DNA of 61,066 nucleotides from a virus. A program made the translations under genes and the position numbers. Within the stretch, counting starts at the first letter, position 1; every line of letters starts with the position of its first letter. The notes under the pieces were generated by a model. The model did not search any database and had not been told where the DNA came from. It saw only the letters and a program-made list of their open reading frames with translations. The stretch covers positions 1 to 61,066 of the IMG/VR virus record IMGVR_UViG_3300007734_000736; one strand, given 5' to 3'. Below, piece after piece: positions 7,540-16,463 of the stretch.

Positions 7540-9975
7540 CTGGTTAGTTAGTGCATCCATTAGACCCGAGTTGAAGGCTGGAGCCTCTTCGCCTTTGCGC
7601 TGAGAAATCAATTTAGACTGAGCTTCAGCCTGTTTGTTGATTCGAGCGTCCTTTCTGTTTTCCTTCATCGCATCAGTCATTTCTTGTGTCTGACCACGAA
7701 CAGCTTGAGACTCGACCATACCCTGATTTTTTAGCTGTTGAAGCTCCATCTCATACGAGTATTGAAGCTGCATTAACTGGGCTTTTGCTTCGGTTTCAAG
7801 TTGGATTTTTTGAGCTTCAAGTTGTGCCTTCAACTGCTCTGCTTGCATCGTAGACTGAGCAGCAACTTGAGCAGCCTGTGCATTAGCTTCAGCTTGGAAC
7901 TGAGCCTGCTGCTGAGCTTCATCCATGCGCTGCTTCATGCGCTTTTTGCGGCGAACAACCAGAAGGCGCTCCGCTTGCTCTGGGTCGCGGAGCTGACGGA
8001 TAGCAATAGCGTCCTCAAGGTCAATCTCTTTTTGAGATAGGGCCATGTTGATGTTTTGCTCCAGGTAGATTTTGGAGCGGTCGTCCATTTCTCCCATTAC
8101 GATGACGCCAAAGTTGTACATCGAGAGGTTATCAAACGAACTCAGGATGGCCATGTTGGTCTCCCCAATGGCGTTGGTGTAAACCTTGTAGATGATGCTC
8201 TTGGGCGGGATTACCTGCAAGCAGCGCACGATGTCCTCACAGACCTTCTTGTAAAGGACCTGTGCGGCGTGAGTGATGTCGTAGGTTGCGTTGTTTGAAG
8301 CGGCAATGGCCTGCTCGCGAACGCCCACAAGCGCATCTGCCTTTGGGGTGCTTGCGTCAACTACCTCATTGATTCCCGTTGCGTCGCGAATCATGCGCAG
8401 GTAGTGGTTGTACAATGCGACCAACTCTTGGATGTTGCGGATGGCATTGCCAATCTCCCGCACCGGCGGGTTTTGGAACCCGCCTTCGGGATTCTTAGAG
8501 CGGTAGTAGAATACACCAGTTTGCTCGTAGATGTCCTGAATCTCCAGAGGCTGCAGTTCTCCACCCCGTCCGAGCTGTACGTTCTCCAGGCCTTCGATAT
8601 CGATGATGAGTCCATCAGGCTTAGCCTTGGCAATGGACTGCTGAATCTTCAAGTGAGTGATTTGAAGCATGTCTCCAAATCCAATCACACTTGACACCAT
8701 TGACTTCGGAATCATACCGCGAAGGTTCGTGGCTACGCAAGAGTATGAAAGGCGAGCGCGAGCAATATCATGTACGTTCTTCGGGATGTTCTTCTGAACT
8801 CCGTAGTTGTACATCAGCTCAGTACCAATTACGTACACGCCACCGTAGACGGTAGCGTTCTTCATGTACACAGCCTCGCGGTCGAATACTGATTGCTGCG
8901 GGGCGTTGTAGCTGTGGCCTTTGTAGTAGAACCCGATGTTGCCAAACTTGGACTCTTTCTTTTCGAACACGATGTCGTCTACCGACATGAATTCAAACTC
9001 CATGATTTGGACCTTGTACTCGTCGTATCCGTAGCGGTAGCGGTTGCTGATGGTCTCGTAGTTGTAGCCTTGGGTAGCGTAGCGCAGCGGGTCATTTCCG
9101 TAACGGTTCATTACCGTTTGGGCAATCTGTTGGTACTGCTCTTCGGTAAACTGATTTCCTGCAAGACGCTTGAGCTCCATGATGGTTACCGTACGGAAGT
9201 GACCAGCGTAGGTCAGGTCCGCCATGTTGGGGTCGTCCGTGTAGTTGTGGATGAAGTATGCCGGGTCTACGTACTGCTCACGAATGCCGTAGTTAGGGTC
9301 ATTGGTGCGCTTGGTAATGGCGATGCCGCACGTAACGAGGTCCTCAACGCAGCGGCGGTAGATGCCGTCGTCGAAGTCGTTCCACGTAAGAGTCATTTCC
9401 GTGGCCAGCTGTGCAGCAATCTCTGCATCAGTTTTCACGTTCGTGTCCAGGAAGATTTCCGTTTCCTCGGGAGTGTCCGGAAGCGAGTCCGGGTCAACGC
9501 GCACGTTCAAGCCAAGAGCCTTTGCCTCTTGGAGCATCTCCTTGTTTTCGATGTGAAGGATGGTGGCGTTCTTCTTTTTGTCTTTCTCGCTGCGTGACAA
9601 CGGGTCAACAGCCTGTACTTGTGGGTAGGGCTTGCGAGACAGAATCTTGTTTACGACGATGCGAACAAACTTGGGAATGATGGGAACTGGAGTGTAGTCC
9701 AGCGTAAGCATCGTTCCGTCTCCGTTGTTGGCATCCAGTGAGCTCAAGATTTGCCGATAGATGGACGTGTCTTGAGTTCCTTGAGCATAGTCTCGGTTGT
9801 TCTGCATTTCATTGAACCGACGACCATACAATGAATTGTTGTAGTCAACCCCAATCCACTGAGCATACATGGCCTTAGCATACTGAAGGCCATAGGATTG
9901 CGACATCTTTTCTTCCGTACTCGCTAGCGGGTCCGGGAACGTAGATTGACCTTTTGCTGTATAATCTCTTTGCAT
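7537..9975 (-). CDS. Portal protein
   Basis: This 812-residue protein lies immediately downstream of the terminase, the usual portal position. It has the mixed alpha/beta body of large portals (LDYTPVPIIPKFVRIVVNKI near residue 95) and an extended Gln/Ala-rich coiled-coil C-terminus (about 690-770) that would form the barrel. Length and position fit crAss-like and related podoviral portals. Its role is the dodecameric ring through which DNA enters and leaves the capsid. It has its own TATATTTG promoter element at 9997-10004. Confidence 0.85.
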   Translation of the reverse strand: MQRDYTAKGQSTFPDPLASTEEKMSQSYGLQYAKAMYAQWIGVDYNNSLYGRRFNEMQNNRDYAQGTQDTSIYRQILSSLDANNGDGTMLTLDYTPVPIIPKFVRIVVNKILSRKPYPQVQAVDPLSRSEKDKKKNATILHIENKEMLQEAKALGLNVRVDPDSLPDTPEETEIFLDTNVKTDAEIAAQLATEMTLTWNDFDDGIYRRCVEDLVTCGIAITKRTNDPNYGIREQYVDPAYFIHNYTDDPNMADLTYAGHFRTVTIMELKRLAGNQFTEEQYQQIAQTVMNRYGNDPLRYATQGYNYETISNRYRYGYDEYKVQIMEFEFMSVDDIVFEKKESKFGNIGFYYKGHSYNAPQQSVFDREAVYMKNATVYGGVYVIGTELMYNYGVQKNIPKNVHDIARARLSYSCVATNLRGMIPKSMVSSVIGFGDMLQITHLKIQQSIAKAKPDGLIIDIEGLENVQLGRGGELQPLEIQDIYEQTGVFYYRSKNPEGGFQNPPVREIGNAIRNIQELVALYNHYLRMIRDATGINEVVDASTPKADALVGVREQAIAASNNATYDITHAAQVLYKKVCEDIVRCLQVIPPKSIIYKVYTNAIGETNMAILSSFDNLSMYNFGVIVMGEMDDRSKIYLEQNINMALSQKEIDLEDAIAIRQLRDPEQAERLLVVRRKKRMKQRMDEAQQQAQFQAEANAQAAQVAAQSTMQAEQLKAQLEAQKIQLETEAKAQLMQLQYSYEMELQQLKNQGMVESQAVRGQTQEMTDAMKENRKDARINKQAEAQSKLISQRKGEEAPAFNSGLMDALTNQ

Positions 9976-9996
9976 AATCCACTATGGGCTAATATG

Positions 9997-10004
9997 CAAA
10001 TATA
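9997..10004 (-). promoter_or_regulatory. TAnnTTTG promoter element (TATATTTG) for portal
   Basis: TATATTTG followed by GC lies 21 bases upstream of the portal ATG in the gap after the terminase stop. It is identical to the element before the neck-protein gene at 56008-56015. Confidence 0.6.
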
Positions 10005-10014
10005 CTTATTTGAT

Positions 10015-12117
10015 TCAGCGTAAGATGACCCGACCAGGGCGGAAGAACTTCTTTACATCAAAGTTGGTTTTCTCTTTCTTGACCGTCGCTCCTTGCGCTG
10101 CTAAAAGCGCAAGGCCGCTGGAGATGGAAAGGTCAAATGCAGTACGGTCGTCAACCTTGAAGTTAATCCAATCTTCAAGGGTTCGGTCAAAATACATCTT
10201 CCCAAATTCCATGGTCTCTTCGTTCACTCCAACGTGAGAATGGATGAACGCTTCAATGGCTTGAGCATGTGCCTGAATGATGTCCTGCGAGTTCGACGGA
10301 ATACCCTTTGTTTTGCTTCCTCCTCCATATCCAGAACCAAGGTGTTCAGGCCTGTTCATCAGGTAGTTATCGTATCCGCGCTGCTCAAAATATCGTGCGA
10401 TTCCATACTTGTTGTTCTCAATCAGAATTGAGTATCCATAGAACTTCGCCGCCATTAGAACGTCCTCATAGAATATCTTGGCCAGCGGAGGACGTGAAGC
10501 ATACTCTGCAACAAACATGTTTGCCGGATACTGCAGGTTGAACTTGTTGTACAGATGGCACGCGCCCTTAGAGCCGCGGCCATCTACGGTAGCATCAATG
10601 TCGTAGGAGTCAACTCCACCCACACCGAGCCATTCGTTCTGTGGACCCTGTTTGTTTCTGAGCTCATACGGGGGCATCCAAGCCACTCTCCAGCGTCCAT
10701 TTGCATCCGGCTTGAAGTAGACCTCAGTGTCTTGCTTTCCGTCCTTCCAGACAAAGTTTCCGACAAGGATTGGGTTTGGGTACAAGTCCTGGTTGTACTG
10801 AATCTGTTCGTATATCTTCTGGACGTTGAACACCGAGGCCTTGGCGCTGTCACGAAATGCCTCTGCCTCGCTGAAAGGGAACTGGCGAATCACCTCGTTG
10901 AGTTCGTAGCTGTCGTTCACTAGGGCCTTTCTCTCGTTCTTCAGGAATGTCTTGGCTCCGATGGTGACCATATTCCCGTCGATACCAAGGATTGGCACCT
11001 CTGGGTCTTCAACTATAGGATGACCGTAGACATCGAAGAATCCCTCTAGCGACTCATAGGCAGGCATGAACAGCCTGTAGAGACCGCTCTTGGTGCGTCC
11101 GTTTTCGTTTCGTTCGTTTGGGTTGCTGCTGTACACCAGGTCCCGGAACTGTCGGCCCCCTTTGTCAAGGGGGTTTACCGTGCTTCCTACGATAGCCTTT
11201 CCTACGATGTTTCTACCAACCAACAGACAGGTGCGATGAATTCGCCAAGACTCGCGAATGTCGCTTGGCTTCTCCCACTTGCCAGCCTCATCCATGTACA
11301 GGATATGAAGTTTCTCACCGTCATAAGCGTTGTTTGTTGTGTTCTTCCAGTTGATTACCGTGTTGAGGGCGTCTCCTCGGGTGGCCGTCTTGACCTTCTT
11401 GGTGATTCGCTTTGATGGCTCGCGAAATGCAAGCTCCATGCGCGGGTTGGTGGTACCGTCCTGGATGGGCTTGAAGAAGAATGGCAGCGACTTGTAGATT
11501 GGCATTACCTTCTTCATGAAGATGTTCTCCTGCGCATCACCACCCGTCTTGGACATGATACCCAACAGCTTGTCTTTTACCTGAGAACCCTCGTTAACCA
11601 GCACTGAAGAGGTCATCTGCGTATATCCGGAACGACGGCACTTGACGTACACCTGGCCAAGGCATCTGTCGTCCACAGCACAGGCTTCCATGTGCAGGAA
11701 CAGCGTTCTCTGGAAGCTCAAGAACTCAGGATAGCCGATATCAATCTTGGCCCACTGAAGAAAGAAGTAGTGATTTCCAGTTATGTACGTTGGAACACCG
11801 TTGTTGTAGAACCACACGCCTTTTCTCCTGCGCTCAAACTCCTGAGATATGTAGCCCATGTAGCGCTTCTTGAACTCCTCTGGCATGGCGGCCCACTCGT
11901 CCATAGTCTTAATGCGCTGGATGTCGTCCGGTAGCTCAAGTCGAGTCCATCGTTGCTCGTGCTGAGGAAGGTCGTGAAAAAGGATTTTCTTCTTGTCTGG
12001 CTGCTTTGGAAGCTGGATTGGCAAATCGCCAATCACCTCGACATCCCCCATGGTTCCGTCGTGGCAAATACTGACAACCTGCCCAGTATAATCCTTATGT
12101 TCAACAAGACCAGCCAT
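10015..12117 (-). CDS. terL: Terminase large subunit
   Basis: This 700-residue DNA-packaging ATPase/nuclease has a variant Walker A segment CRRSGYTQ (160-167), a Walker B LYMDEAGK (273-280), a coupling-like VGSTVNP (310-316) and an RNase-H-type nuclease start GVDSYDID (501-508). The N-terminal ITGNHYFFLQWAKIDIGYP region resembles terminases of crAss-like phages. It cuts concatemeric DNA and pumps it through the portal encoded next. The start is fixed by a TAATG overlap with a 39-residue upstream ORF. Confidence 0.93.
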   Translation of the reverse strand: MAGLVEHKDYTGQVVSICHDGTMGDVEVIGDLPIQLPKQPDKKKILFHDLPQHEQRWTRLELPDDIQRIKTMDEWAAMPEEFKKRYMGYISQEFERRRKGVWFYNNGVPTYITGNHYFFLQWAKIDIGYPEFLSFQRTLFLHMEACAVDDRCLGQVYVKCRRSGYTQMTSSVLVNEGSQVKDKLLGIMSKTGGDAQENIFMKKVMPIYKSLPFFFKPIQDGTTNPRMELAFREPSKRITKKVKTATRGDALNTVINWKNTTNNAYDGEKLHILYMDEAGKWEKPSDIRESWRIHRTCLLVGRNIVGKAIVGSTVNPLDKGGRQFRDLVYSSNPNERNENGRTKSGLYRLFMPAYESLEGFFDVYGHPIVEDPEVPILGIDGNMVTIGAKTFLKNERKALVNDSYELNEVIRQFPFSEAEAFRDSAKASVFNVQKIYEQIQYNQDLYPNPILVGNFVWKDGKQDTEVYFKPDANGRWRVAWMPPYELRNKQGPQNEWLGVGGVDSYDIDATVDGRGSKGACHLYNKFNLQYPANMFVAEYASRPPLAKIFYEDVLMAAKFYGYSILIENNKYGIARYFEQRGYDNYLMNRPEHLGSGYGGGSKTKGIPSNSQDIIQAHAQAIEAFIHSHVGVNEETMEFGKMYFDRTLEDWINFKVDDRTAFDLSISSGLALLAAQGATVKKEKTNFDVKKFFRPGRVILR

Positions 12118-12236
12118 TACTCTTCTTTATCCTCCTCTGGAGTGGTATCATCCCAATATATGAAAACCCAGTTGTCACCGAGCGTGTTGCTCTGCGAGCC
12201 CTCCGGAGTAGTCTTTTTCTTCTGAGATTTCTCCAT
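12117..12236 (-). CDS. Small charged protein (39 residues) coupled to terminase
   Basis: An ATG at 12236 opens a 39-residue frame with a lysine-rich start and an acidic end (PEEDKEE). Its TAA shares a base with the terminase ATG (TAATG), typical of translational coupling. It overlaps the end of the 98-residue coiled-coil gene by 62 bases in another frame. Position would suit a terminase accessory protein, but no family is recognised. Confidence 0.5.
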   Translation of the reverse strand: MEKSQKKKTTPEGSQSNTLGDNWVFIYWDDTTPEEDKEE

Positions 12237-12471
12237 TTTCGTGAAGTTGTTTTACGAGAAGCTGAAGCTTCTCTCGTTCCACAATAAGCTCTTTGGCGTC
12301 AATAGCCGTTTGCTTGATGGCCTGGAGCTCTGCCTTTCTCTGCGAGCCAGACAGCTCCTGGTCTACCGGCTTTTGAATCTCCTGAATCATGTTCTCTATG
12401 GCTATCTCCATAGCGGCCATGAGGCGATTGGCGGTGCCTACGTTATCGAAGCTACTCTTGGACTTGCGCAT
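12175..12471 (-). CDS. Small coiled-coil protein upstream of terminase
   Basis: This 98-residue, helical, charged protein has a heptad-like segment (IDAKELIVEREKLQLLVKQL). Small helical proteins just upstream of terL are often terminase small subunits, but there is no recognisable DNA-binding motif, so this stays a guess. It overlaps the end of the preceding gene by 20 bases. Confidence 0.6.
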   Translation of the reverse strand: MRKSKSSFDNVGTANRLMAAMEIAIENMIQEIQKPVDQELSGSQRKAELQAIKQTAIDAKELIVEREKLQLLVKQLHENGEISEEKDYSGGLAEQHAR

Positions 12472-13087
12472 AGATGTGGGTCAATAGAACGCGATACAAG
12501 CGCTCTCCGTTAATCTCCATTTCGTAGTCCGCGTTCTTCTGGATGAACACCTTATCTCCGGGCTTGAGGCCAAGCTCATCAAGCTTGGCTGAGCCGTAAC
12601 GTATGTATCCGTACTGGTTGTAGCTCTTCTTGCTCTGCACGAGCTCGAGGACATCGCTTTTGAGCTCGTCCTCTTGCTCTGCTGGGGTTAGAAATATCCA
12701 GTCTCCCAGAAGTCGCACCTCTCCGGTCTCTTTGCTCTTGTGGGCATAGGCCTGGCAACTGAATGGGTCATATCCTCCATCCCAGGTGACATAGTACAGG
12801 TTCTCGTTTCCGTAAACAAATTGTCCGCGCCTGTCTGCTTCATTTAGCTGTTTGTTGCCGTAGACCATGTGGTTTCCCCCAAGCACTACGTGGTGATGGA
12901 AGTACAGCGTGTCTCCAACAGAGACGCCGGTCTTGTAGCGCTGAGGTACGCCCATCACCTCTCCCTCGAATGCACGGTGTGCAAACTCGTTGAACCGGGT
13001 GTCCAGGTACATCTCCTGGCCGGCCACCTTAATGGTGTCGTTTACGGCTTTGTCTACTTTGACAATGAAGTATCGTATCGGTTTCAT
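12452..13087 (-). CDS. GroES-like co-chaperonin candidate
   Basis: The protein has 211 residues from the ATG that overlaps the preceding stop (TGATG). The C-terminal region LKPGDKVFIQ followed by YEMEINGERLYRV and a final IYA reproduces the order of GroES motifs (GD-V-F, E-I-GE-Y, I-A). An earlier VGDTLYFHHHVV segment suggests a second related barrel or a long mobile insert. Phage co-chaperonins such as T4 gp31 help the host GroEL fold the capsid protein. Its place in the virion operon fits that role. The assignment rests on motif order only. Confidence 0.5.
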   Translation of the reverse strand: MKPIRYFIVKVDKAVNDTIKVAGQEMYLDTRFNEFAHRAFEGEVMGVPQRYKTGVSVGDTLYFHHHVVLGGNHMVYGNKQLNEADRRGQFVYGNENLYYVTWDGGYDPFSCQAYAHKSKETGEVRLLGDWIFLTPAEQEDELKSDVLELVQSKKSYNQYGYIRYGSAKLDELGLKPGDKVFIQKNADYEMEINGERLYRVLLTHIYAQVQE

Positions 13088-13323
13088 CAGAAGTCGCAAT
13101 CGTGTTCAATCAAACAAGGCATGTCGTCAATCGTCTTCCAGAGCATGGTGCCTTTGTCTGGATTGAAGATGTAGACAAGGTACCTGCGAATCCCATACAC
13201 AGAAAGGGCTCGCTCGTCCTGAACGATTGAATCAACTACCGCGTCTCCGGTTTTTTGGCCCACGAAATAGGCCATAGCGTCTTTGGGGTTTTGCCCCACA
13301 ATGATTTTTCTAATAAGTTCCAT
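13087..13323 (-). CDS. Hypothetical protein (78 residues)
   Basis: Not recognised. A mixed alpha/beta small protein ending CLIEHDCDF; its TGA overlaps the ATG of the GroES-like gene. It lies in the tight minus-strand run leading to terminase. Confidence 0.7.
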   Translation of the reverse strand: MELIRKIIVGQNPKDAMAYFVGQKTGDAVVDSIVQDERALSVYGIRRYLVYIFNPDKGTMLWKTIDDMPCLIEHDCDF

Positions 13324-13333
13324 TTCAATTCTA

Positions 13334-13648
13334 TTATTTCTTTAACCAGTATTCAATTGAGTTCGTGGGTTCATCGTCGTCGTCATCCTCTTCCTCTTGA
13401 ACTTGGAAGCTGTGGGCAACTACGTTGAACATCATATTGAGTTCGTCGTTGTCGTCTACGCTGTAGCCGGCTAGGAACTCATAACTTTCGGGATATTCGT
13501 CGTCTTTCATTCCCTCGTCGCACGCAAGACCAAAGCAATAGGTGGTCATGAAGTCCTTTGCCGCATCATTTTCCTTGATGATGTCGGCAATCTCCTCCAT
13601 CTTCTCCCTTATGAGAATGAAGACCTCAATTCTCTTTTCTCTTGTCAC
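13334..13648 (-). CDS. Hypothetical acidic protein (104 residues)
   Basis: Not recognised. A helical N-terminus (IREKMEEIADIIKEND) and a run of five Asp near residue 90 make it strongly acidic. It is preceded within two bases by the tail-fibre-like gene. Confidence 0.7.
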   Translation of the reverse strand: MTREKRIEVFILIREKMEEIADIIKENDAAKDFMTTYCFGLACDEGMKDDEYPESYEFLAGYSVDDNDELNMMFNVVAHSFQVQEEEDDDDDEPTNSIEYWLKK

Positions 13649-13649
13649 G

Positions 13650-14615
13650 TTACGCGGGCAATGATATTTGGCCCAAGTTAGTAACAGAAACGCTAGTATT
13701 CTTCGTGAGTATTACTGCAGAAGTGGAACTACACCTTAGCGCTATGTCATACGGAACACTGGAGTCTGCGTAGTAATAATAGCTAAGATTCACCGTATGC
13801 TTCCCTGCCTTTGTACTTTCCAAGTCTTCAATAAGAACTACACTGCTCGCTCCATCGTTGATGTACAGCTGGGTGGTAATGTCAGGAGTTCCGGCAGAAA
13901 TTGAATACTCAACACATGCTTCTATCAGGTACATCGATTCAGTGTTAAGCCGAATGTTGTCACGGATTCCAACTGCGCTAACAAGAGAAATACTAGCGCT
14001 GGCGCCACCAAAAGCTACCGATGAAGTGGCCGGGTCAACAGCTCCAGTAGCCGATGCACTGTAGAGCTCAGCAAACGGAATCATAACTGCAGCCGTGCCT
14101 ACTGAGGTGGTAGCCTGTGGCTTAGCCACAAACATATTGGGCAATACGGTTGCACCGATGTTTACCACGTAATCAGAAAGGTTGACCAGATTGATGTACT
14201 TGTAGGCGCTTGCTGATTCATCCCAAATGAGAAACTTGTCTGAGTTGGAAGCTGTTGCCTGCGTAAGTTGCGTAAGTGAGCTAGCGGGTAGGACTCCAAT
14301 TGTGCTGCCCGTGGCGCTCAACGGAGAGTTGGCCGTGACCGAGGCGGTGCCAATCGGATTGGTGCTGAGGTTTCGTTTGACAAATACGCCCGTTGAGCTA
14401 AGCATAAGCGCCTGCACATCGGTTGTGGATGTGGCCATTGTGCCAGTGCACTTGAAATCACCCGTTGACTCTACCGTGTCTGTGGAGAGCTTCAATGCAG
14501 TTGCATTGCCCTGGCCATCCTGCACGACCTGCTCAGACGCAGACACCGTAGAGGTAGCCAGCTTCAAAAGAAGGCCGAAGGTGTCTTTAATTTTGGTTCC
14601 GCTAAGACTTCCCAT
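13650..14615 (-). CDS. Tail-fibre-like protein with C-terminal jelly-roll
   Basis: The protein has 321 residues and is Ser/Thr/Ala-rich. The N-terminal GSLSGTKIKDTFGLLLKL and repeated short phrases resemble fibre shaft starts. The last 150 residues (SMYLIEACVEYSISAGTP, then alternating beta segments) look like a C1q/TNF-type trimeric head common in receptor-binding proteins. It has its own TATCTTTG promoter element. Likely role: receptor binding or virion decoration; the receptor is unknown. Confidence 0.65.
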   Translation of the reverse strand: MGSLSGTKIKDTFGLLLKLATSTVSASEQVVQDGQGNATALKLSTDTVESTGDFKCTGTMATSTTDVQALMLSSTGVFVKRNLSTNPIGTASVTANSPLSATGSTIGVLPASSLTQLTQATASNSDKFLIWDESASAYKYINLVNLSDYVVNIGATVLPNMFVAKPQATTSVGTAAVMIPFAELYSASATGAVDPATSSVAFGGASASISLVSAVGIRDNIRLNTESMYLIEACVEYSISAGTPDITTQLYINDGASSVVLIEDLESTKAGKHTVNLSYYYYADSSVPYDIALRCSSTSAVILTKNTSVSVTNLGQISLPA

Positions 14616-14620
14616 ATTAG

Positions 14621-14628
14621 TACTTTTG
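14621..14628 (+). promoter_or_regulatory. TAnnTTTG promoter element (TACTTTTG), plus strand
   Basis: TACTTTTG lies 16 bases before the ATG of the winged-helix-like gene. It sits back-to-back with the minus-strand element at 14632-14639, making a compact divergent promoter in a 29-base gap. Confidence 0.5.
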
Positions 14629-14631
14629 AAA

Positions 14632-14639
14632 CAAAGATA
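14632..14639 (-). promoter_or_regulatory. TAnnTTTG promoter element (TATCTTTG) for fibre gene
   Basis: TATCTTTG lies 16 bases upstream of the tail-fibre-like ATG and is the same as the element at 60267-60274. Confidence 0.55.
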
Positions 14640-14644
14640 CTGAT

Positions 14645-15112
14645 ATGCCGAAAAGTAGGGTTAGCCGAAAGAAGCTATTCAGGGAATTCTCTAAAATTGA
14701 CCCCAAGTTTATTCAGAGGAACGACCTGAAGTACATTACGTTCCTGTACCGAGACATGAGTGAGAACTTCGGTCTGGGTGCCGCAGAGGTAGAAATACTG
14801 CTGTTCACCTACGACCTGGAGTTTTGGACCATTGACTACCTGGCTGAGGGCATGATGCGCAGCGCAGTACAGCTCAAGAAGAAGAACATCTACAAGATGC
14901 TGCGCGAGGGACTGATATACCCGCACTTTGACCGTCTCACGCCGCACAACAGCGAGCTAGCTGCTGGATTCTTCCGGGAGGAGAACAAGTTCAACTACCG
15001 CATACGCTACGCCCTGACGCAGAAAGCGCGCCTTTTGGTGGCGCGCATGTACAGGAAACTGTATGGAGAGGAACCGTTTAGGATTTCTTCACCTTCCGCA
15101 GGGCAAGAGTAG
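14645..15112 (+). CDS. Winged-helix (MarR-like) DNA-binding candidate
   Basis: This 155-residue basic, helical protein is the only plus-strand gene between 10 and 16.7 kb. Segments GLGAAEVEILLFTYDLEFW, IDYLAEGMM, KNIYKMLREGLIYPHF and YALTQKARLLVARMY follow the order helix, recognition helix and beta-wing of MarR-like regulators. It is transcribed divergently from the fibre gene through a 29-base promoter gap, so it may control late genes. It ends tail-to-tail with the 75-residue gene, overlapping 35 bases. Confidence 0.6.
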   Translation: MPKSRVSRKKLFREFSKIDPKFIQRNDLKYITFLYRDMSENFGLGAAEVEILLFTYDLEFWTIDYLAEGMMRSAVQLKKKNIYKMLREGLIYPHFDRLTPHNSELAAGFFREENKFNYRIRYALTQKARLLVARMYRKLYGEEPFRISSPSAGQE

Positions 15113-15305
15113 CCATCCGCTCTTTGGTATCGCCTGGTTTATCGTGAGTTACCACGCGAAATGGCGCCTCAAGGCTTGCGTTTGGGTGCTTGACAAACTT
15201 GCCGGAGTGCTTCATTAGGTAGAAGCGACCCTTTCCGTCGTTCATCCAGTGGTAGCCCTCCGGGGCCTTCACCATTACGTTCTTACTGAGCTTCTTGAGT
15301 TCCAT
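15078..15305 (-). CDS. Hypothetical small basic protein (75 residues)
   Basis: Not recognised as an enzyme. It has APEGYHWMNDGKGRFYLMKH, a motif style seen in small phage virion proteins. It overlaps the end of the methyltransferase gene by 23 bases. Confidence 0.7.
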   Translation of the reverse strand: MELKKLSKNVMVKAPEGYHWMNDGKGRFYLMKHSGKFVKHPNASLEAPFRVVTHDKPGDTKERMATLALRKVKKS

Positions 15306-15897
15306 CTTTTCGGGTGATTTCTAGAATCATATCGTCAGAACGGTTCTTGTTCTTACGAAAGTCAAATCTACGGAACTCCGTGGAGAATTCTGGGCTGACT
15401 TCTCGCTCCAGCTTCTCGAACCAGTCGTAGTTCTGGATGTCTTCGATGACCAGTTTGCCCCCTGGCTTGACTTTCGGTAGCCATTTTTGGATGGCTACCT
15501 TCATGCTCTCGATGCTGTGGGGTCCGTCGTCGATGATGTAGTCGTAAAAGCTGTCGGGGTACTCGGCAATGACCGGATTCGCGTATCCGTCTTGAATGCG
15601 TATCTCTACATTAGGGTATTCGCGGGTTCCGCGCATGTCATTGTAGTGCGAAGGCACCCCTTCATAGATGTCAAGTCCAACAATCTTGGCGTTTGGGAAC
15701 CATTCGCTCCACAGCATGAGGCTTCCGCCCCACTGCACCCCTAATTCGAGTACATTTTGCACGGTTTCGCGCTTGTCCTTGAACTCGTGGGTGTAGTATC
15801 CCTTGATGTAGTCGTGGTCAGCCCCTTTGTCGGAGGTATAGAAGCCCGGGCGCCCAGGATAGGCGCACACAGAGCGGTACATTTCGTCTAATGTCAT
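15283..15897 (-). CDS. Class I SAM-dependent methyltransferase
   Basis: This 204-residue protein has the Rossmann methyltransferase order: motif I VLELGVQWGGS (about 50-60), an acidic strand end in IVGLDIYEG, YIIDDGPHS, and KPGGKLVIEDIQNYDW. The arrangement resembles the cephalosporin-hydroxylase/MycE-like family that methylates sugars or small molecules. Sitting in the virion operon, it may modify a structural protein or a glycan on it. The substrate is unknown. Confidence 0.8.
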   Translation of the reverse strand: MTLDEMYRSVCAYPGRPGFYTSDKGADHDYIKGYYTHEFKDKRETVQNVLELGVQWGGSLMLWSEWFPNAKIVGLDIYEGVPSHYNDMRGTREYPNVEIRIQDGYANPVIAEYPDSFYDYIIDDGPHSIESMKVAIQKWLPKVKPGGKLVIEDIQNYDWFEKLEREVSPEFSTEFRRFDFRKNKNRSDDMILEITRKDGTQEAQ

Positions 15898-15900
15898 GGC

Positions 15901-16005
15901 TTAGCTGCCGCAGGCTTCGCAGTCTTCTGGGTTGTCGATGTTGCAGGTGGGCTGCTTTGCCTCTTCGAGCTGTTCGAGCCAGTCTTCAAACTCTCCTCCG
16001 GTCAT
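15901..16005 (-). CDS. Small acidic cysteine-containing protein (34 residues)
   Basis: ATG at 16005 overlaps the preceding TGA (ATGA) and TAA is at 15901-15903. The product is acidic with three Cys near its end (NPEDCEACGS). No family is recognised. The coupling supports a real gene. Confidence 0.55.
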   Translation of the reverse strand: MTGGEFEDWLEQLEEAKQPTCNIDNPEDCEACGS

Positions 16006-16136
16006 TTCTTTCTGAATTTTTTGGTCTTTACCACTTTGAGCTTTCCGTCCTCTTCATATACGCGCATGCCGGCTTCTTCGGCCTGGCGCTTCATGGAGTT
16101 GAACTTCTGGGTTACTGTAAGCTTATTTGTTTTCAC
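16002..16136 (-). CDS. Small basic protein (about 44 residues)
   Basis: The likely GTG start at 16136 overlaps the end of the 40-residue gene upstream. The frame stays open to a TTG at 16208, but that would bury most of the neighbour. Product is helical and Lys-rich (KLKVVKTKKFRKK). Start uncertain. Confidence 0.5.
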   Translation of the reverse strand: MKTNKLTVTQKFNSMKRQAEEAGMRVYEEDGKLKVVKTKKFRKK

Positions 16137-16245
16137 TGAGCTTATTGAGGATTTTGAAGTTTGACTGACCTTGTGCCGTGCGGTCTTTGCTGACCTTCTT
16201 CTGGCCAACGACAGCTCCTGCTCGTTTCTTGGTGCTCTTTGCCAT
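16123..16245 (-). CDS. Small basic protein (40 residues)
   Basis: ATG at 16245 shares its A with the preceding TAA. The Lys/Arg-rich product starts MAKSTKKRAGAVVGQKK and may bind DNA or pack in the virion. It lies in a chain of coupled tiny genes. Confidence 0.6.
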   Translation of the reverse strand: MAKSTKKRAGAVVGQKKVSKDRTAQGQSNFKILNKLSENK

Positions 16246-16463
16246 TATTTTTTAGCTCTATTGCGTTTTGCAGGAATCATGCGGCGCTCGTCGTGGTCGT
16301 AGTCTTTCCCGTCGCCGTTACCGTAGGTTCCGGCGTCGCGGTTCTTCTTGTTCAGCTCTGCGCGGTACTTCTTGCGCTCACGGGTGGAGTGATATTCGGT
16401 ATCGTACTCCGCCTTCTTGGCGCGGGCAGCCGCGTTGCCAGCGTAGTACTTGCTCGTCTTCAT
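16245..16463 (-). CDS. Conserved small charged phage protein (72 residues)
   Basis: Highly charged: KNRDAGTYGNGDGKDYDHD in the middle and a PAKRNRAKK end. Similar short proteins occur in many phage virion operons, recalled and not searched. Start overlaps the preceding TGA and stop overlaps the next ATG. Confidence 0.7.
   Translation of the reverse strand: MKTSKYYAGNAAARAKKAEYDTEYHSTRERKKYRAELNKKNRDAGTYGNGDGKDYDHDERRMIPAKRNRAKK

Noticed and set aside
8893-9597. 234-codon plus-strand frame opposite the portal gene
   Set aside because: Val-rich mirror of the portal code with no start context.
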